DNA of 9,275 nucleotides from Chloroflexota bacterium. Its GTDB lineage: Bacteria > Chloroflexota > Anaerolineae > 4572-78 > J111. The DNA lies in the NCBI GenBank assembly GCA_003695455.1, contig RFJF01000228.1:1-9275 (forward strand), written 5' to 3'. Both the position numbers and the translations under genes were made by a program. Below, piece by piece: positions 1 to 6,367 of the stretch; position 1 is the first letter of the stretch, and each line of letters opens with the position of its first letter. A model generated the notes under the pieces. The model saw only the letters and a list, made by a program, of their open reading frames with translations, was not told the origin of the DNA and did not search any database.

Positions 1-498
1 GATGATTTTGGGCGGGGTTTGCGGCAGGTGGCCATGCTGGTAAAGGCAGAAGTTGGGCTGGAGGTGGCCTGCCTGGATGTGGGCGACTGGGACACGCACA
101 TTGCTCAGGGGGGCAGCAGCGGCTGGATGGCCTCGCAAATGGCGTCGCTGGCCGGGGGACTGCTGGCCTTTTACACCGATTTGGCCCGCCGGCGGCAATC
201 GCTGACCGTGGCCGTGATGAGCGAATTTGGACGGCGGGTAAAAGAGAACGGCGGCGCCGGCACCGACCACGGTCACGGGGGCGTCATGTTTTTGCTGGGC
301 TGGCACATTGCCGGCGGGCAGGTTCACGGGCGGTGGCCGGGCCTGCACCCCGAACTGCTGGCCGGCCCCGGTGATTTGGCCGTAACCACCGACTACCGCG
401 ATGTGCTGGCAGAAATTGTTGTGCGGCGGCTCAACAATCCACAGGTAGATGCGGTGTTTCCGGGTCACCAGCCGGCCTTCATCGGCGTGACGGTTTAA
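1..498 (+). CDS. DUF1501 family protein, C-terminal part (5' truncated)
   Basis: The reading frame is open from the first base and ends with TAA at 496-498, so only the last ~165 codons of a longer gene are present. The product resembles the C-terminal half of DUF1501 proteins, which have a sulfatase/alkaline-phosphatase-like fold and usually carry a Tat signal. Visible family traits are the LDVGDWDTH segment, the SEFGRR segment, the conserved GTDHGHGG block (a His/Asp metal-site-like motif) followed by a glycine-rich strand, and the late VTTDYRDV segment. The ATG at 34-36 and GTG at 28-30 are internal codons, not the true start. Family members are often encoded beside DUF1800 genes; that neighbour would lie outside the window. 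The substrate of the family is unknown. The family call is confident; no enzymatic role can be assigned. Confidence 0.88.
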   Translation, partial: DDFGRGLRQVAMLVKAEVGLEVACLDVGDWDTHIAQGGSSGWMASQMASLAGGLLAFYTDLARRRQSLTVAVMSEFGRRVKENGGAGTDHGHGGVMFLLGWHIAGGQVHGRWPGLHPELLAGPGDLAVTTDYRDVLAEIVVRRLNNPQVDAVFPGHQPAFIGVTV

Positions 499-712
499 CC
501 GGAGACATACTCGATTGTGGGCGCAACCGGTGGCTTTCTGGCGATTTTGATAAATTTCTCTTATGCAAGACTAATTTCACGGAAATCGGTATTATGAGAA
601 TTTTTTAATAGATGTTTCATCATTTTATAATTTGCATTGACTATACTGTGTACAATTAAAGTTAGAATACATTGGAAAATAATTAAAATTAATATACTCA
701 AGGGGAACAGAA
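499..712 (+). promoter_or_regulatory. AT-rich intergenic leader upstream of the two-helix membrane protein
   Basis: This 214-base gap becomes strongly AT-rich from about 545, in contrast to the GC-rich genes on either side, and should hold the promoter of the next gene. Candidate elements are TTGACT at 637-642 (-35-like) and TATACT hexamers at 642-647 and 693-698 (-10-like). No pair has ideal 16-18 base spacing, so no promoter is assigned. An AGGGG ribosome-binding sequence lies at 701-705, seven bases before the ATG at 713. A small hairpin (ATTTC/GAAAT, about 573-585) followed by a T-run at 600-606 could be a weak terminator for the DUF1501 gene. Confidence 0.35.
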
Positions 713-1012
713 ATGATGAGAAACAATCAGGTACACAGCAAAAAAGAGTTGGGCAGCGGCGCAGGCGCCGTGGTTGGATTGGCGATTGGATTGGTGACTG
801 CGGTTGCAATGTCACTGGCCGGCACTGGACTGACGATGGCCGTGGGCGCGCTGATTGCGTTTGTGCTCTTTTTTGCAGCGTACGGATTTTTGATGGGCAC
901 CCTGTTTGATGTGGATGCCCGCCAGCGCGGTGTTGTTCAAGCCGAAAAACCCAAACCACGCCGGCCACGGCACATTAAAACACAGCCGCTGCCTTTGCCC
1001 AACATTCAGTAA
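713..1012 (+). CDS. Small two-helix membrane protein of unknown function
   Basis: This is a 99-residue protein that I do not recognise. A short polar N-terminus (residues 1-13) leads into two hydrophobic helices at about 17-36 and 40-64, both rich in Gly/Ala with GxxxG-like spacing suited to tight helix packing. A charged C-terminal tail follows, strongly basic at residues 80-90 (KPKPRRPRH). By the positive-inside tendency both termini are probably cytoplasmic. ATG 713 is preceded by AGGGG seven bases upstream; ATG 716 is an equally possible start one codon later. The gene is followed 26 bases after its stop by a strong hairpin terminator, so it looks like a single-gene transcript. Codon use and composition match neighbouring genes and support real coding. 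No function is proposed. Confidence 0.7.
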   Translation: MMRNNQVHSKKELGSGAGAVVGLAIGLVTAVAMSLAGTGLTMAVGALIAFVLFFAAYGFLMGTLFDVDARQRGVVQAEKPKPRRPRHIKTQPLPLPNIQ

Positions 1013-1038
1013 ATACTTTTGCCACTACACTCCTTTGT

Positions 1039-1080
1039 AAAAGAAGGGGGCCGGTCTGGGAACGCCGGTTCCCTTCTTTT
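1039..1080 (+). terminator. Hairpin terminator after the two-helix protein gene
   Basis: A 16-bp stem (1039-1054 with 1065-1080) contains two G-U pairs and a 10-base loop. The outer arm is A-rich on the left and ends in CTTCTTTT on the right, so the + strand transcript finishes in a U-rich stretch. It lies 26 bases after the stop at 1012. Confidence 0.85.
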
Positions 1081-1085
1081 AATTT

Positions 1086-1121
1086 AAAAACTCCCCGGTG
1101 ATTGTCTGCCGGGGAGTTTTT
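1086..1121 (-). terminator. Bidirectional hairpin terminator between convergent genes
   Basis: A perfect 13-bp stem (1086-1098 with 1109-1121; CTCCCCGG core flanked by A5/T5) encloses a 10-base loop. Read on the - strand it gives a GC stem followed by a U-run, 20 bases after the stop of the Met/Gly-rich protein gene at 1142. It can also back up the + strand terminator beside it. Confidence 0.87.
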
Positions 1122-1141
1122 GATTTGATGGGCAAAGCAGT

Positions 1142-1621
1142 TTACTGCCAGCGGCCACCCATTCCACCACGGCCCATTCGCTGGCCGCCGGTTGCGGCGT
1201 GGTCGCACACGCCGTCGCCGTCTTCATCCACAAAGCCAGGGCGGGTGCCGTCGGTGGCGTGGTCGCACACGCCGTCGCCGTCTTCGTCAACAAAGCCGGG
1301 GCGGGTGCCGTCGGTGGCGTGGTCACAAACGCCGTCGCCGTCTTCGTCCACAAAACCGGGGCCCTGACCCGCCTGCCCCATTGGCCCGGCGGCAAAGTTG
1401 GTCATGCCCATTCGGCCGCCACGGCCGGCAAAGTTGCCCATCGCCGGGCCGGATGCGTTCATCATCGGGCCGCCGGCGAATCCCGGCAGAGCGTTATTCA
1501 TGGGGCTTTGGGCAAATGCCATCGGCGTAAGGAACAGCCACGCACCTACCGCCGCGATGACGGCCACGGTCAAGATACTTGATACCACTGCGGTTACAAT
1601 AATCCACGTTTTGCTTGTCAT
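1142..1621 (-). CDS. Exported Met/Gly-rich protein with three DxDGDG (EF-hand-like) repeats
   Basis: This is a 159-residue exported protein. Residues 6-31 form a signal/anchor helix, with a plausible signal-peptidase site after AFA (residue 37). Residues 38-87 are rich in Met, Gly, Ala and Asn, with seven Met after the cleavage site. Three 20-residue repeats begin at residues 88, 108 and 128. Each contains FVDEDGDGVCDHA, whose Asp-x-Asp-Gly-Asp-Gly spacing matches Ca-binding EF-hand/dockerin/type-3 thrombospondin loops. Each also has one Cys and one His (Cys 99, 119, 139). The tail is Gly/Arg/Met-rich. The start is well supported by AAAGGAGA at 1629-1636, seven bases before the ATG. It is transcribed away from the phosphatase gene with its own leader. 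Calcium binding is inferred from the motif; soft-metal binding by Met, Cys and His is possible but unproven. No named family is assigned. Confidence 0.85.
   Translation of the reverse strand: MTSKTWIIVTAVVSSILTVAVIAAVGAWLFLTPMAFAQSPMNNALPGFAGGPMMNASGPAMGNFAGRGGRMGMTNFAAGPMGQAGQGPGFVDEDGDGVCDHATDGTRPGFVDEDGDGVCDHATDGTRPGFVDEDGDGVCDHAATGGQRMGRGGMGGRWQ
1196..1360 (-). repeat. 60-bp tandem repeat inside the exported protein gene (2.75 copies)
   Basis: Three in-frame copies of a 60-bp unit encode PGFVDEDGDGVCDHA, with a TDGTR linker after the first two. Lined up from 1201, 1261 and 1321, neighbouring copies differ at three and four positions over the shared part. Every difference is a synonymous third-position change. 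Past the third coded repeat the linker diverges to ATGGQR. Confidence 0.92.
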
Positions 1622-1653
1622 TTGATAATCTCCTTTAACATTCTTGCCCCGAC

Positions 1654-1692
1654 CACTGTGACCGGGTTGTGTTTTACTGTTTGGTCACAGTG
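1654..1692. promoter_or_regulatory. 10-bp inverted repeat upstream of the exported protein gene
   Basis: CACTGTGACC at 1654-1663 and GGTCACAGTG at 1683-1692 are perfect inverse complements, separated by 19 bases. The dyad lies 33-71 bases upstream of the ATG at 1621 and has no U-run on either side, so it fits a regulator-binding site or leader hairpin better than a terminator. The regulator is unknown. Confidence 0.5.
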
Positions 1693-1746
1693 TATCAGGC
1701 AAATGTGGAGATTATGTGGAGGGGAGATGAAGAAGCAATAAACCTG

Positions 1747-4716
1747 TTATTTAATCTGAACTACAACCAGAGTGATGTCGTCGTGTTGTTCCGCGCCGCC
1801 CACAAATTTTTCCATATCTGCCAGCAGGCCGTGGAGTACGGTTTCAGCCGGGGCGTTGGGAGGGATGGATTGCAGAACCGTTTCCAGCCGGTCAAACCCA
1901 AACATATCGCCGCTGCTGTTTTTGGCTTCCACAATGCCGTCGGTGTAAAAAAGCAGGGTGTCGCCGGGCAGCAGGTCAATTTCGGCTTGCGAGTAGATAA
2001 TATCCGGCTGAATACCCAACGGTAAACCGGCGGCCTCATCCGGCAGTAAAAACTGAATCTGGTTGTTTCTGTGGAGCAGAGTGGCGGTTTGGCCGGCATT
2101 AACCAGCAGTAATTTTTTGTTGGTTGGGTCCAGCAGGGCGCTGACGGTAGCCACAAATGTGCCGCGGCGTATATCCTCGCTGAGCATTTGGTTGGCCGCC
2201 GTCATTACCAGATTGGGCCAAACCAGACTCAGTGTTTCGGCGCGGATGGTGTTGCGGGCCAGAGCCATAACCATAGCCGCCGGCAGGCTTTTGCCGGTTA
2301 CATCGCCCACAACCACGCCCAGTTTGTTACCGGGCAGTGGAATGTAGTCAAAAAAATCACCGCCGGTAGCCTGCGCCGGACGGCACAAGCCGGCAATTTG
2401 CAGGCCCGGAATCCGGGGTACGTTTCGCGGCAGCAGATTTTGCTGAATCTGGCGGGCCATTTGCTGTTCTTCTTCATAGCGGGCAACGGTGGCTTCGTAC
2501 AAGCGGGCCTTTTCAATAGCCACAGCAGCCTGGTTGGTCAGGGTTTTTGCCAGCTCAATTTCTTCGGTTTCAAATATACGGGTGTGGTTTACGGAATGAA
2601 GCTGAATAAAACCAATCAGTTGTTGCTGAACTACCAGCGGCAGTGCCAGCACCGTCTGGATTCCCTCGCGGGCAATCAGTCCGTGCAGCGAGTCCAACCA
2701 TTTGCTGCCGGCGGCGTCATTGATGTACACAGGTGCGTGTGTGCGTTCCAGGTTTTCCAGCAGGGGCAGCGTTTGCCACGCAATGTTATTCAAATCTGTT
2801 TCCGGCTGCCAGCGGCCAAAAAAGGCGCGCAATTTGTAGCGGCCCCGCCGGTCGTTAGATTTGAGAACCACCACACCCTGATTCATCCCCAGTACCCCGG
2901 CCATTTCGCTCAGCAGCGGGTACAGCACGTTATCCAACTGCCACGATACGCTGACCGTGGTTGAAACGCGATTGAGCGCGGCCATTCGGTCTGCTTCTTT
3001 GAGCGTATTTTGGTAGAGTGCAGCGTTTTCAACAGCGTTGCCAATTTGACGTGCGACGGTTTCAAGCCAGCGGTAATCATCGGCAGAAAGGTTGGTTCCG
3101 TTGCTGCTGCCCAAATTCAGAACACCCACCACCGATTGTTTGGAAAAGACCGGTACAGACACGTGGTCAGCAGGCAGGTGTGGATATTTTTGCCGATAGA
3201 GTTGCAGCCGCCGGCAAGAATCGTTCTGTACGTGGCAGAATTCTCCGGTGTCCAGAACCTGACCGCAATTGCAGCGTGTGACGGGCCGGCGGGCTTCACC
3301 GCGCAGAAATTCATCCGGCAGGCCGCTGGCGGCAGCTAAATGTAAATGTTGGCTGTTATCCTGCGCCAGAAAAATCCAGGCAAAATCCAGGTTCAACTCT
3401 TGTTTGATGATTTCAAGCGCCTGTTCCAGGTCGGCTTCCAAATCCAGCGAACTGTTGACCGTGAAGGCAATAGCGTTGAGCGCCGTCAGTTCGGCGGTTC
3501 GCTCGGCAACTTTTTGCTCTAACCCGCTGTAAGATTCTTGCAGGCGTTCGGCCATCAGGTTGAAATCATTGGCCAATGCTTCAATTTCGTCGCCGGTTGA
3601 CAGCGTGAGCCGGTGGTCCAGATTTCCCTGGCCAATCACCTGCACGCCTTGCCGCAGTTCAACAAGTGGGCGGCTGAGCCAGCGGGAAATTACCAGACTG
3701 AGCAGACTGGCTGCAACCAGTGTGCCCGCCAGCACGCCCACAAACAGATTTCTGAATTGGGCCACCGGCGCCAGCACCGCCGATTTTGGGTGGATATCAA
3801 CCATCACCCAGTAGTGTTCCGGGTGGGCGGGGTCCGGAAAAACGGGCGCGTGGGTAACAATACTGTCAACGCCTTCAGAAATAAGCCCGGTATCACCGGA
3901 AAGAATGGCTTCGGCAATGTCGGCGGGGTAATCGGCGTGCAAATTGTAACCGGTGTTTAAATTGAGCGGGCCGCTCCAGGCCCGGGCAAAATCGGAATGA
4001 ATCAGGTAATAACCGTCCTGGTCAACCATAAATTCAACGCCGCCGCTTTCAGAATAATCCGGGTCAATGGCCGGCAAAAATTTACTACCCAAAATAAACA
4101 GCACCACAATGCCTCGGCGGCGTCCCTGCTGGTCAAACACGGGGGTTGATTGGCGAATGACCGGTTTAAAAGGGCGAACAATGTTGCCAAATTCGCGGTC
4201 CAAATCCAGTTGCGAGACAAAAACCTGCCCGGATTCCAGCTTCATTGTTTCTGAAAAGTAATACTCGCCGGCCTTGTTTTGCAGTTTGTCATCAGAAACT
4301 ACCCAGGTTCGCTGGCCGTCTGAACTGACTTTGATGATTTGCTGCCCGGTTTCATCAATGTAGCTGATTTCTTCGTAAAACAGGTGGTTGCTGGAAAAAC
4401 TGCGAAAGAAATCGGCCAGTTGCGCCCGGCTTTCATGCCAGAGGTGGGGATCGGTGCTGTTGATAAGTTGGTTCAACCCCGGTGTCCGGGCCAGCAGAAC
4501 CGCATCGCCTTCGGCGCGGGTGAGAAAGCTCTGCATTTTTTCGGCTTCGTCTCCGGTGCTGGTTGCAAAACCGGCTTCGGCGTTGGTCTGGATGATGTTG
4601 CTGGTGGCGCGCAGGCTGGCAATTCCAAGCGCAATCAGGGGGGCGGCAACCAGTACAATAAAGGCCAGAGTCAATTTTGATTGCAGTGAGGAAAACAGGT
4701 ATTTTGTAACGTTCAT
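1747..4716 (-). CDS. Membrane sensor phosphatase: cache-like sensor, HAMP, two GAF, SpoIIE/PP2C
   Basis: This is a 989-residue protein, numbered from ATG 4716. TM1 is at about 14-36; a ~285-residue extracytoplasmic cache-like sensor follows to ~320; TM2 is at 323-345 and HAMP at 346-400, then a short coiled coil. GAF1 (~416-567) and GAF2 (~580-735) precede a linker helix with the QIQQNLLP motif. The SpoIIE-type Ser/Thr phosphatase occupies ~775-989. Metal-site motifs are intact: GGDFFDY, GDVTGK, NAGQ, YTDGIVEAK and QHDD. It should dephosphorylate an anti-sigma-antagonist-like partner in response to an external ligand; no such partner is in view. GAF1 carries a CxCx9Cx6C cysteine cluster. An upstream in-frame ATG at 4758 would give 1003 residues but lies inside a 12-bp-stem hairpin; 4716 places a Lys immediately before TM1. 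Neither start has a clear Shine-Dalgarno sequence. Confidence 0.93.
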   Translation of the reverse strand: MNVTKYLFSSLQSKLTLAFIVLVAAPLIALGIASLRATSNIIQTNAEAGFATSTGDEAEKMQSFLTRAEGDAVLLARTPGLNQLINSTDPHLWHESRAQLADFFRSFSSNHLFYEEISYIDETGQQIIKVSSDGQRTWVVSDDKLQNKAGEYYFSETMKLESGQVFVSQLDLDREFGNIVRPFKPVIRQSTPVFDQQGRRRGIVVLFILGSKFLPAIDPDYSESGGVEFMVDQDGYYLIHSDFARAWSGPLNLNTGYNLHADYPADIAEAILSGDTGLISEGVDSIVTHAPVFPDPAHPEHYWVMVDIHPKSAVLAPVAQFRNLFVGVLAGTLVAASLLSLVISRWLSRPLVELRQGVQVIGQGNLDHRLTLSTGDEIEALANDFNLMAERLQESYSGLEQKVAERTAELTALNAIAFTVNSSLDLEADLEQALEIIKQELNLDFAWIFLAQDNSQHLHLAAASGLPDEFLRGEARRPVTRCNCGQVLDTGEFCHVQNDSCRRLQLYRQKYPHLPADHVSVPVFSKQSVVGVLNLGSSNGTNLSADDYRWLETVARQIGNAVENAALYQNTLKEADRMAALNRVSTTVSVSWQLDNVLYPLLSEMAGVLGMNQGVVVLKSNDRRGRYKLRAFFGRWQPETDLNNIAWQTLPLLENLERTHAPVYINDAAGSKWLDSLHGLIAREGIQTVLALPLVVQQQLIGFIQLHSVNHTRIFETEEIELAKTLTNQAAVAIEKARLYEATVARYEEEQQMARQIQQNLLPRNVPRIPGLQIAGLCRPAQATGGDFFDYIPLPGNKLGVVVGDVTGKSLPAAMVMALARNTIRAETLSLVWPNLVMTAANQMLSEDIRRGTFVATVSALLDPTNKKLLLVNAGQTATLLHRNNQIQFLLPDEAAGLPLGIQPDIIYSQAEIDLLPGDTLLFYTDGIVEAKNSSGDMFGFDRLETVLQSIPPNAPAETVLHGLLADMEKFVGGAEQHDDITLVVVQIK

Positions 4717-4747
4717 TTGATAATTGAATCTGTTTAAAGTAACGAAT

Positions 4748-4779
4748 CCGCCGTTCATTTAGGCGTGAATGAACGGCGG
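4748..4779. promoter_or_regulatory. Perfect 12-bp hairpin just upstream of the sensor phosphatase gene
   Basis: CCGCCGTTCATT at 4748-4759 pairs perfectly with 4768-4779 around an 8-base loop. No U-run follows on the - strand, so it is not a classical terminator. It may protect or separate the two - strand messages, act as an operator, or shape translation of the phosphatase. It covers the alternative ATG at 4758, which argues against that start. Confidence 0.55.
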
Positions 4780-4791
4780 GCGGGAGATATG

Positions 4792-4860
4792 CCGATTTGT
4801 ATGGTTTGGCAGTAACCATGCCCATCCGAGCCGGTACTGCCTGTTATGTGTATTATCGGC
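4792..4860 (-). other. Potential nested RNA structure in the 3' UTR of the ferric-reductase-like gene
   Basis: On the - strand, GCCGAT (4860-4855, overlapping the stop codon) can pair with ATCGGC (4797-4792). Inside it, arms at 4833-4841 and 4808-4817 form a 9-bp stem with one bulged A. This is a plausible fold, but I cannot match it to a known riboswitch. It may simply be 3' end structure. Confidence 0.3.
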
Positions 4861-5653
4861 GGGTGGGCTTTTTGTCTTTAATTTTGAGGGTAAAGAGGCG
4901 GTAGTAAACCAGAAAGACTACACTGAAACCCGTACCCCAGTACAGAAGCGTGGTCATAATCAGGCCGCTGTCACTGCCGGCCATCATACCATGAACAGCA
5001 GCCAGCACAAAGGCCACAAAGGTGAGGTAGTGCAGGGTTCGCCAGGTTTTTTGGCCAATTTGCTTGCGAAAATAAAAGCTGATGGTGAGCGCGGCCGTCA
5101 GGTACAAACCAATGATGCCCAGCCCCGTCCACAGTGGTTCGTACGGGGCAATGAATGGAACAGCCAAATGGAATACGTTGAATTTGATGTATTCATCGCC
5201 CAGCAGCACCACCGCATGCAGCACGGCAAACACCACCGCCAATATCGAGAGAAACTCATGCAGACCGTAGGTGATGGGAGCGGGAATGAGTTTGCCGGTG
5301 ATTTTGGTGCTCAGCACCAACCCCCACACCACCGAGAACCAGATGAGAAGATAAGATACAATGCCGCCGGCCCGGGCCATGTACCAGTACGCCGATGTTC
5401 GGCCGGTGAGCGGCAACCCCATCATTTGCGTTTGACTGCTCAAGAAACTTTGCATTTGCACGGGCAGGGCCGTGGCCAGCCGGGCGCTGAGCAGGGTAAG
5501 CAAACTGTTTGACGGGTCAATCTGGTAATCAAACCAGAGCCAGACGGCAGCCAGCGCCGACAGGCCGCCAACCAGCATTCCGGTACTAATCATGAGAATA
5601 TCGAGAATGGTTTTGAAATCATTGTTGATTGCAGATTTAGATTGAACAGCCAT
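4853..5653 (-). CDS. Ferric reductase-like transmembrane di-haem b protein
   Basis: This is a 266-residue polytopic membrane protein. TM segments lie at about 20-41, 91-115, 128-151, 170-194, 207-225 and 231-254. Two helices each hold a histidine pair with ferric-reductase/YedZ-like spacing: His132/His146 (14 apart) and His208/His221 (13 apart). This is the classic arrangement for two b haems stacked across the membrane. There is no FAD- or NAD-binding domain, so it resembles stand-alone haem-relay members that pass electrons between quinol or a flavoprotein and an extracytoplasmic acceptor. Residues 45-90 form an extracytoplasmic loop. ATG 5653 is chosen because AGGAG (5660-5664) sits six bases upstream; ATG 5671 and TTG 5680 lack a ribosome-binding site. 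It lies 62 bases downstream of the proline-rich protein gene and is probably co-transcribed with it. The physiological substrate is not determinable. Confidence 0.85.
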   Translation of the reverse strand: MAVQSKSAINNDFKTILDILMISTGMLVGGLSALAAVWLWFDYQIDPSNSLLTLLSARLATALPVQMQSFLSSQTQMMGLPLTGRTSAYWYMARAGGIVSYLLIWFSVVWGLVLSTKITGKLIPAPITYGLHEFLSILAVVFAVLHAVVLLGDEYIKFNVFHLAVPFIAPYEPLWTGLGIIGLYLTAALTISFYFRKQIGQKTWRTLHYLTFVAFVLAAVHGMMAGSDSGLIMTTLLYWGTGFSVVFLVYYRLFTLKIKDKKPTRR

Positions 5654-5715
5654 GGGATTCTCCTGTGACATAAGTGGCAATTTTGGGGTGGTAATTGGTA
5701 AGCAGTGAGCGGCCG

Positions 5716-6222
5716 TTACGAACCGCCGCTATTTTGCCATCCGCCTGCGGGTTGTGCCGGCATGGGCGGCGGAGGCGGTGGGGCGGCAGGCATAGCGGGC
5801 AACGGGGCCAGCGTGGGCAGCGGCGCTATTTGAATGGGTGCAATGTTGACCTGCGGGGCAGCGGGCGCAATTTGAGCCGGAGCGGCGACGGGCTGCTGGG
5901 CGGTATTTGCCAGAATGGGTTGCAGGGTCGGTATCGGTTTGAGTTCAGGCAGGGCAGCGATGGTGGGCCAGGGCGTTGGTGTGGGCGGTACCGGCGTTGG
6001 TGTAAACTGGGGAACCGGTGTGTTTGCTGGCTCCTCGGCCTGGGCATCCTGATTTTCAACGCGGGCAATGATGTTCCAGCCGCCAATGAAGCTGAGCAGA
6101 CTGATGGCGGTGAGCGTTACTTTGGCGGTGCCGGTAAATTTTACGGGCTTGCGTTTGGGCCGGGATTTAGGTTTTGGACGAGGTGCAGGCGCAGTTTTAC
6201 GGGGTTCGTGTTCGGTGGGCAT
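5716..6222 (-). CDS. Single-pass membrane protein with long Pro/Thr-rich extracytoplasmic tail
   Basis: This is a 168-residue protein with no recognisable enzymatic domain. Residues 1-29 are cytoplasmic and strongly basic, with alternating Lys/Arg/Pro. One TM helix spans about 32-54. Residues 60-168 are extracytoplasmic, low complexity and very rich in Pro, Ala, Thr and Gln, with TPTPVPPTPTP-like stretches, a run of six prolines at 148-153 and a Gly/Ser-rich C-terminus. Such tails form extended linkers that span or attach to a cell wall. The start at ATG 6222 is firm, with GAGGAG (6228-6233) five bases upstream. It is the first gene of the cluster that continues with the ferric-reductase-like gene, so an accessory role for that haem protein is inferred. 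The low-complexity sequence prevents a reliable family call. Confidence 0.75.
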   Translation of the reverse strand: MPTEHEPRKTAPAPRPKPKSRPKRKPVKFTGTAKVTLTAISLLSFIGGWNIIARVENQDAQAEEPANTPVPQFTPTPVPPTPTPWPTIAALPELKPIPTLQPILANTAQQPVAAPAQIAPAAPQVNIAPIQIAPLPTLAPLPAMPAAPPPPPPMPAQPAGGWQNSGGS

Positions 6223-6248
6223 GGCTTCTCCTCAGCGTATTTTTGGCA

Positions 6249-6258
6249 TAGCGCGCTA
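6249..6258. promoter_or_regulatory. 10-bp palindrome upstream of the proline-rich protein gene
   Basis: TAGCGCGCTA is a perfect 10-bp palindrome, 27-36 bases upstream of the ATG at 6222. It could be an operator half-way between promoter and ribosome-binding site, but a site this short could arise by chance. Confidence 0.25.
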
Positions 6259-6354
6259 ACTGTTTGGGCGCGGTTTGGTTGTGTTTGCAACTGAAAACAG
6301 TGTAGCGCAGGGGGGTGACGTTTTGATGAATTCAGAATGAGAAATTTTTCATTT

Positions 6355-6366
6355 GGCAACGTTGCC
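6355..6366. promoter_or_regulatory. 12-bp perfect palindrome GGCAACGTTGCC
   Basis: A perfect dyad without spacer lies two bases from the left arm of the hairpin at 6368-6415 and 133 bases upstream of the proline-rich protein gene. It resembles a dimeric repressor site. No regulator is identified. Confidence 0.4.
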
Positions 6367-6367
6367 T

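Noticed and set aside
561..968. 135-codon - strand frame opposite the two-helix protein
   Set aside because: It has no ribosome-binding site, spans the AT-rich promoter region, and has no plausible fold; the + strand frame has a ribosome-binding site and terminator.
1192..1582. Arg-rich or Val/Ala-rich + strand frames (1192-1530, 1199-1582) across the 60-bp repeats
   Set aside because: They arise from the tandem repeat in alternative frames. The - strand frame shows a signal peptide and only synonymous repeat differences, which identifies the coding frame.
1658..1689. CRP/FNR-like site from the TGTGA...TCACA arms
   Set aside because: The half-sites are 23 bases apart, whereas CRP-type sites have about 6, so the family assignment does not hold.
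4717..4758. Start of the sensor phosphatase at the upstream ATG 4758
   Set aside because: The extra 14 codons lack a ribosome-binding site, lie partly in a perfect hairpin, and add nothing before TM1; 4716 is preferred, though not proven.
4792..4860. Possible riboswitch (cyclic-di-GMP or similar) before the sensor phosphatase
   Set aside because: The stems are plausible, but I could not find the conserved core sequence of any class I know, so only a low-confidence structural feature is recorded.
4769..5512. 247-codon + strand open frame opposite the ferric-reductase-like gene
   Set aside because: Its composition is His/Gln/Arg-rich and low in hydrophobic order, with no motif and no ribosome-binding site. 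The opposite frame is a clear membrane protein with paired histidines.
5695..6294. 199-codon Gly/Arg/Cys-rich + strand open frame opposite the proline-rich gene
   Set aside because: Gly/Arg/Trp-rich sequence is what Pro-rich codons give when read backwards. The - strand gene has a firm ribosome-binding site and a TM helix.
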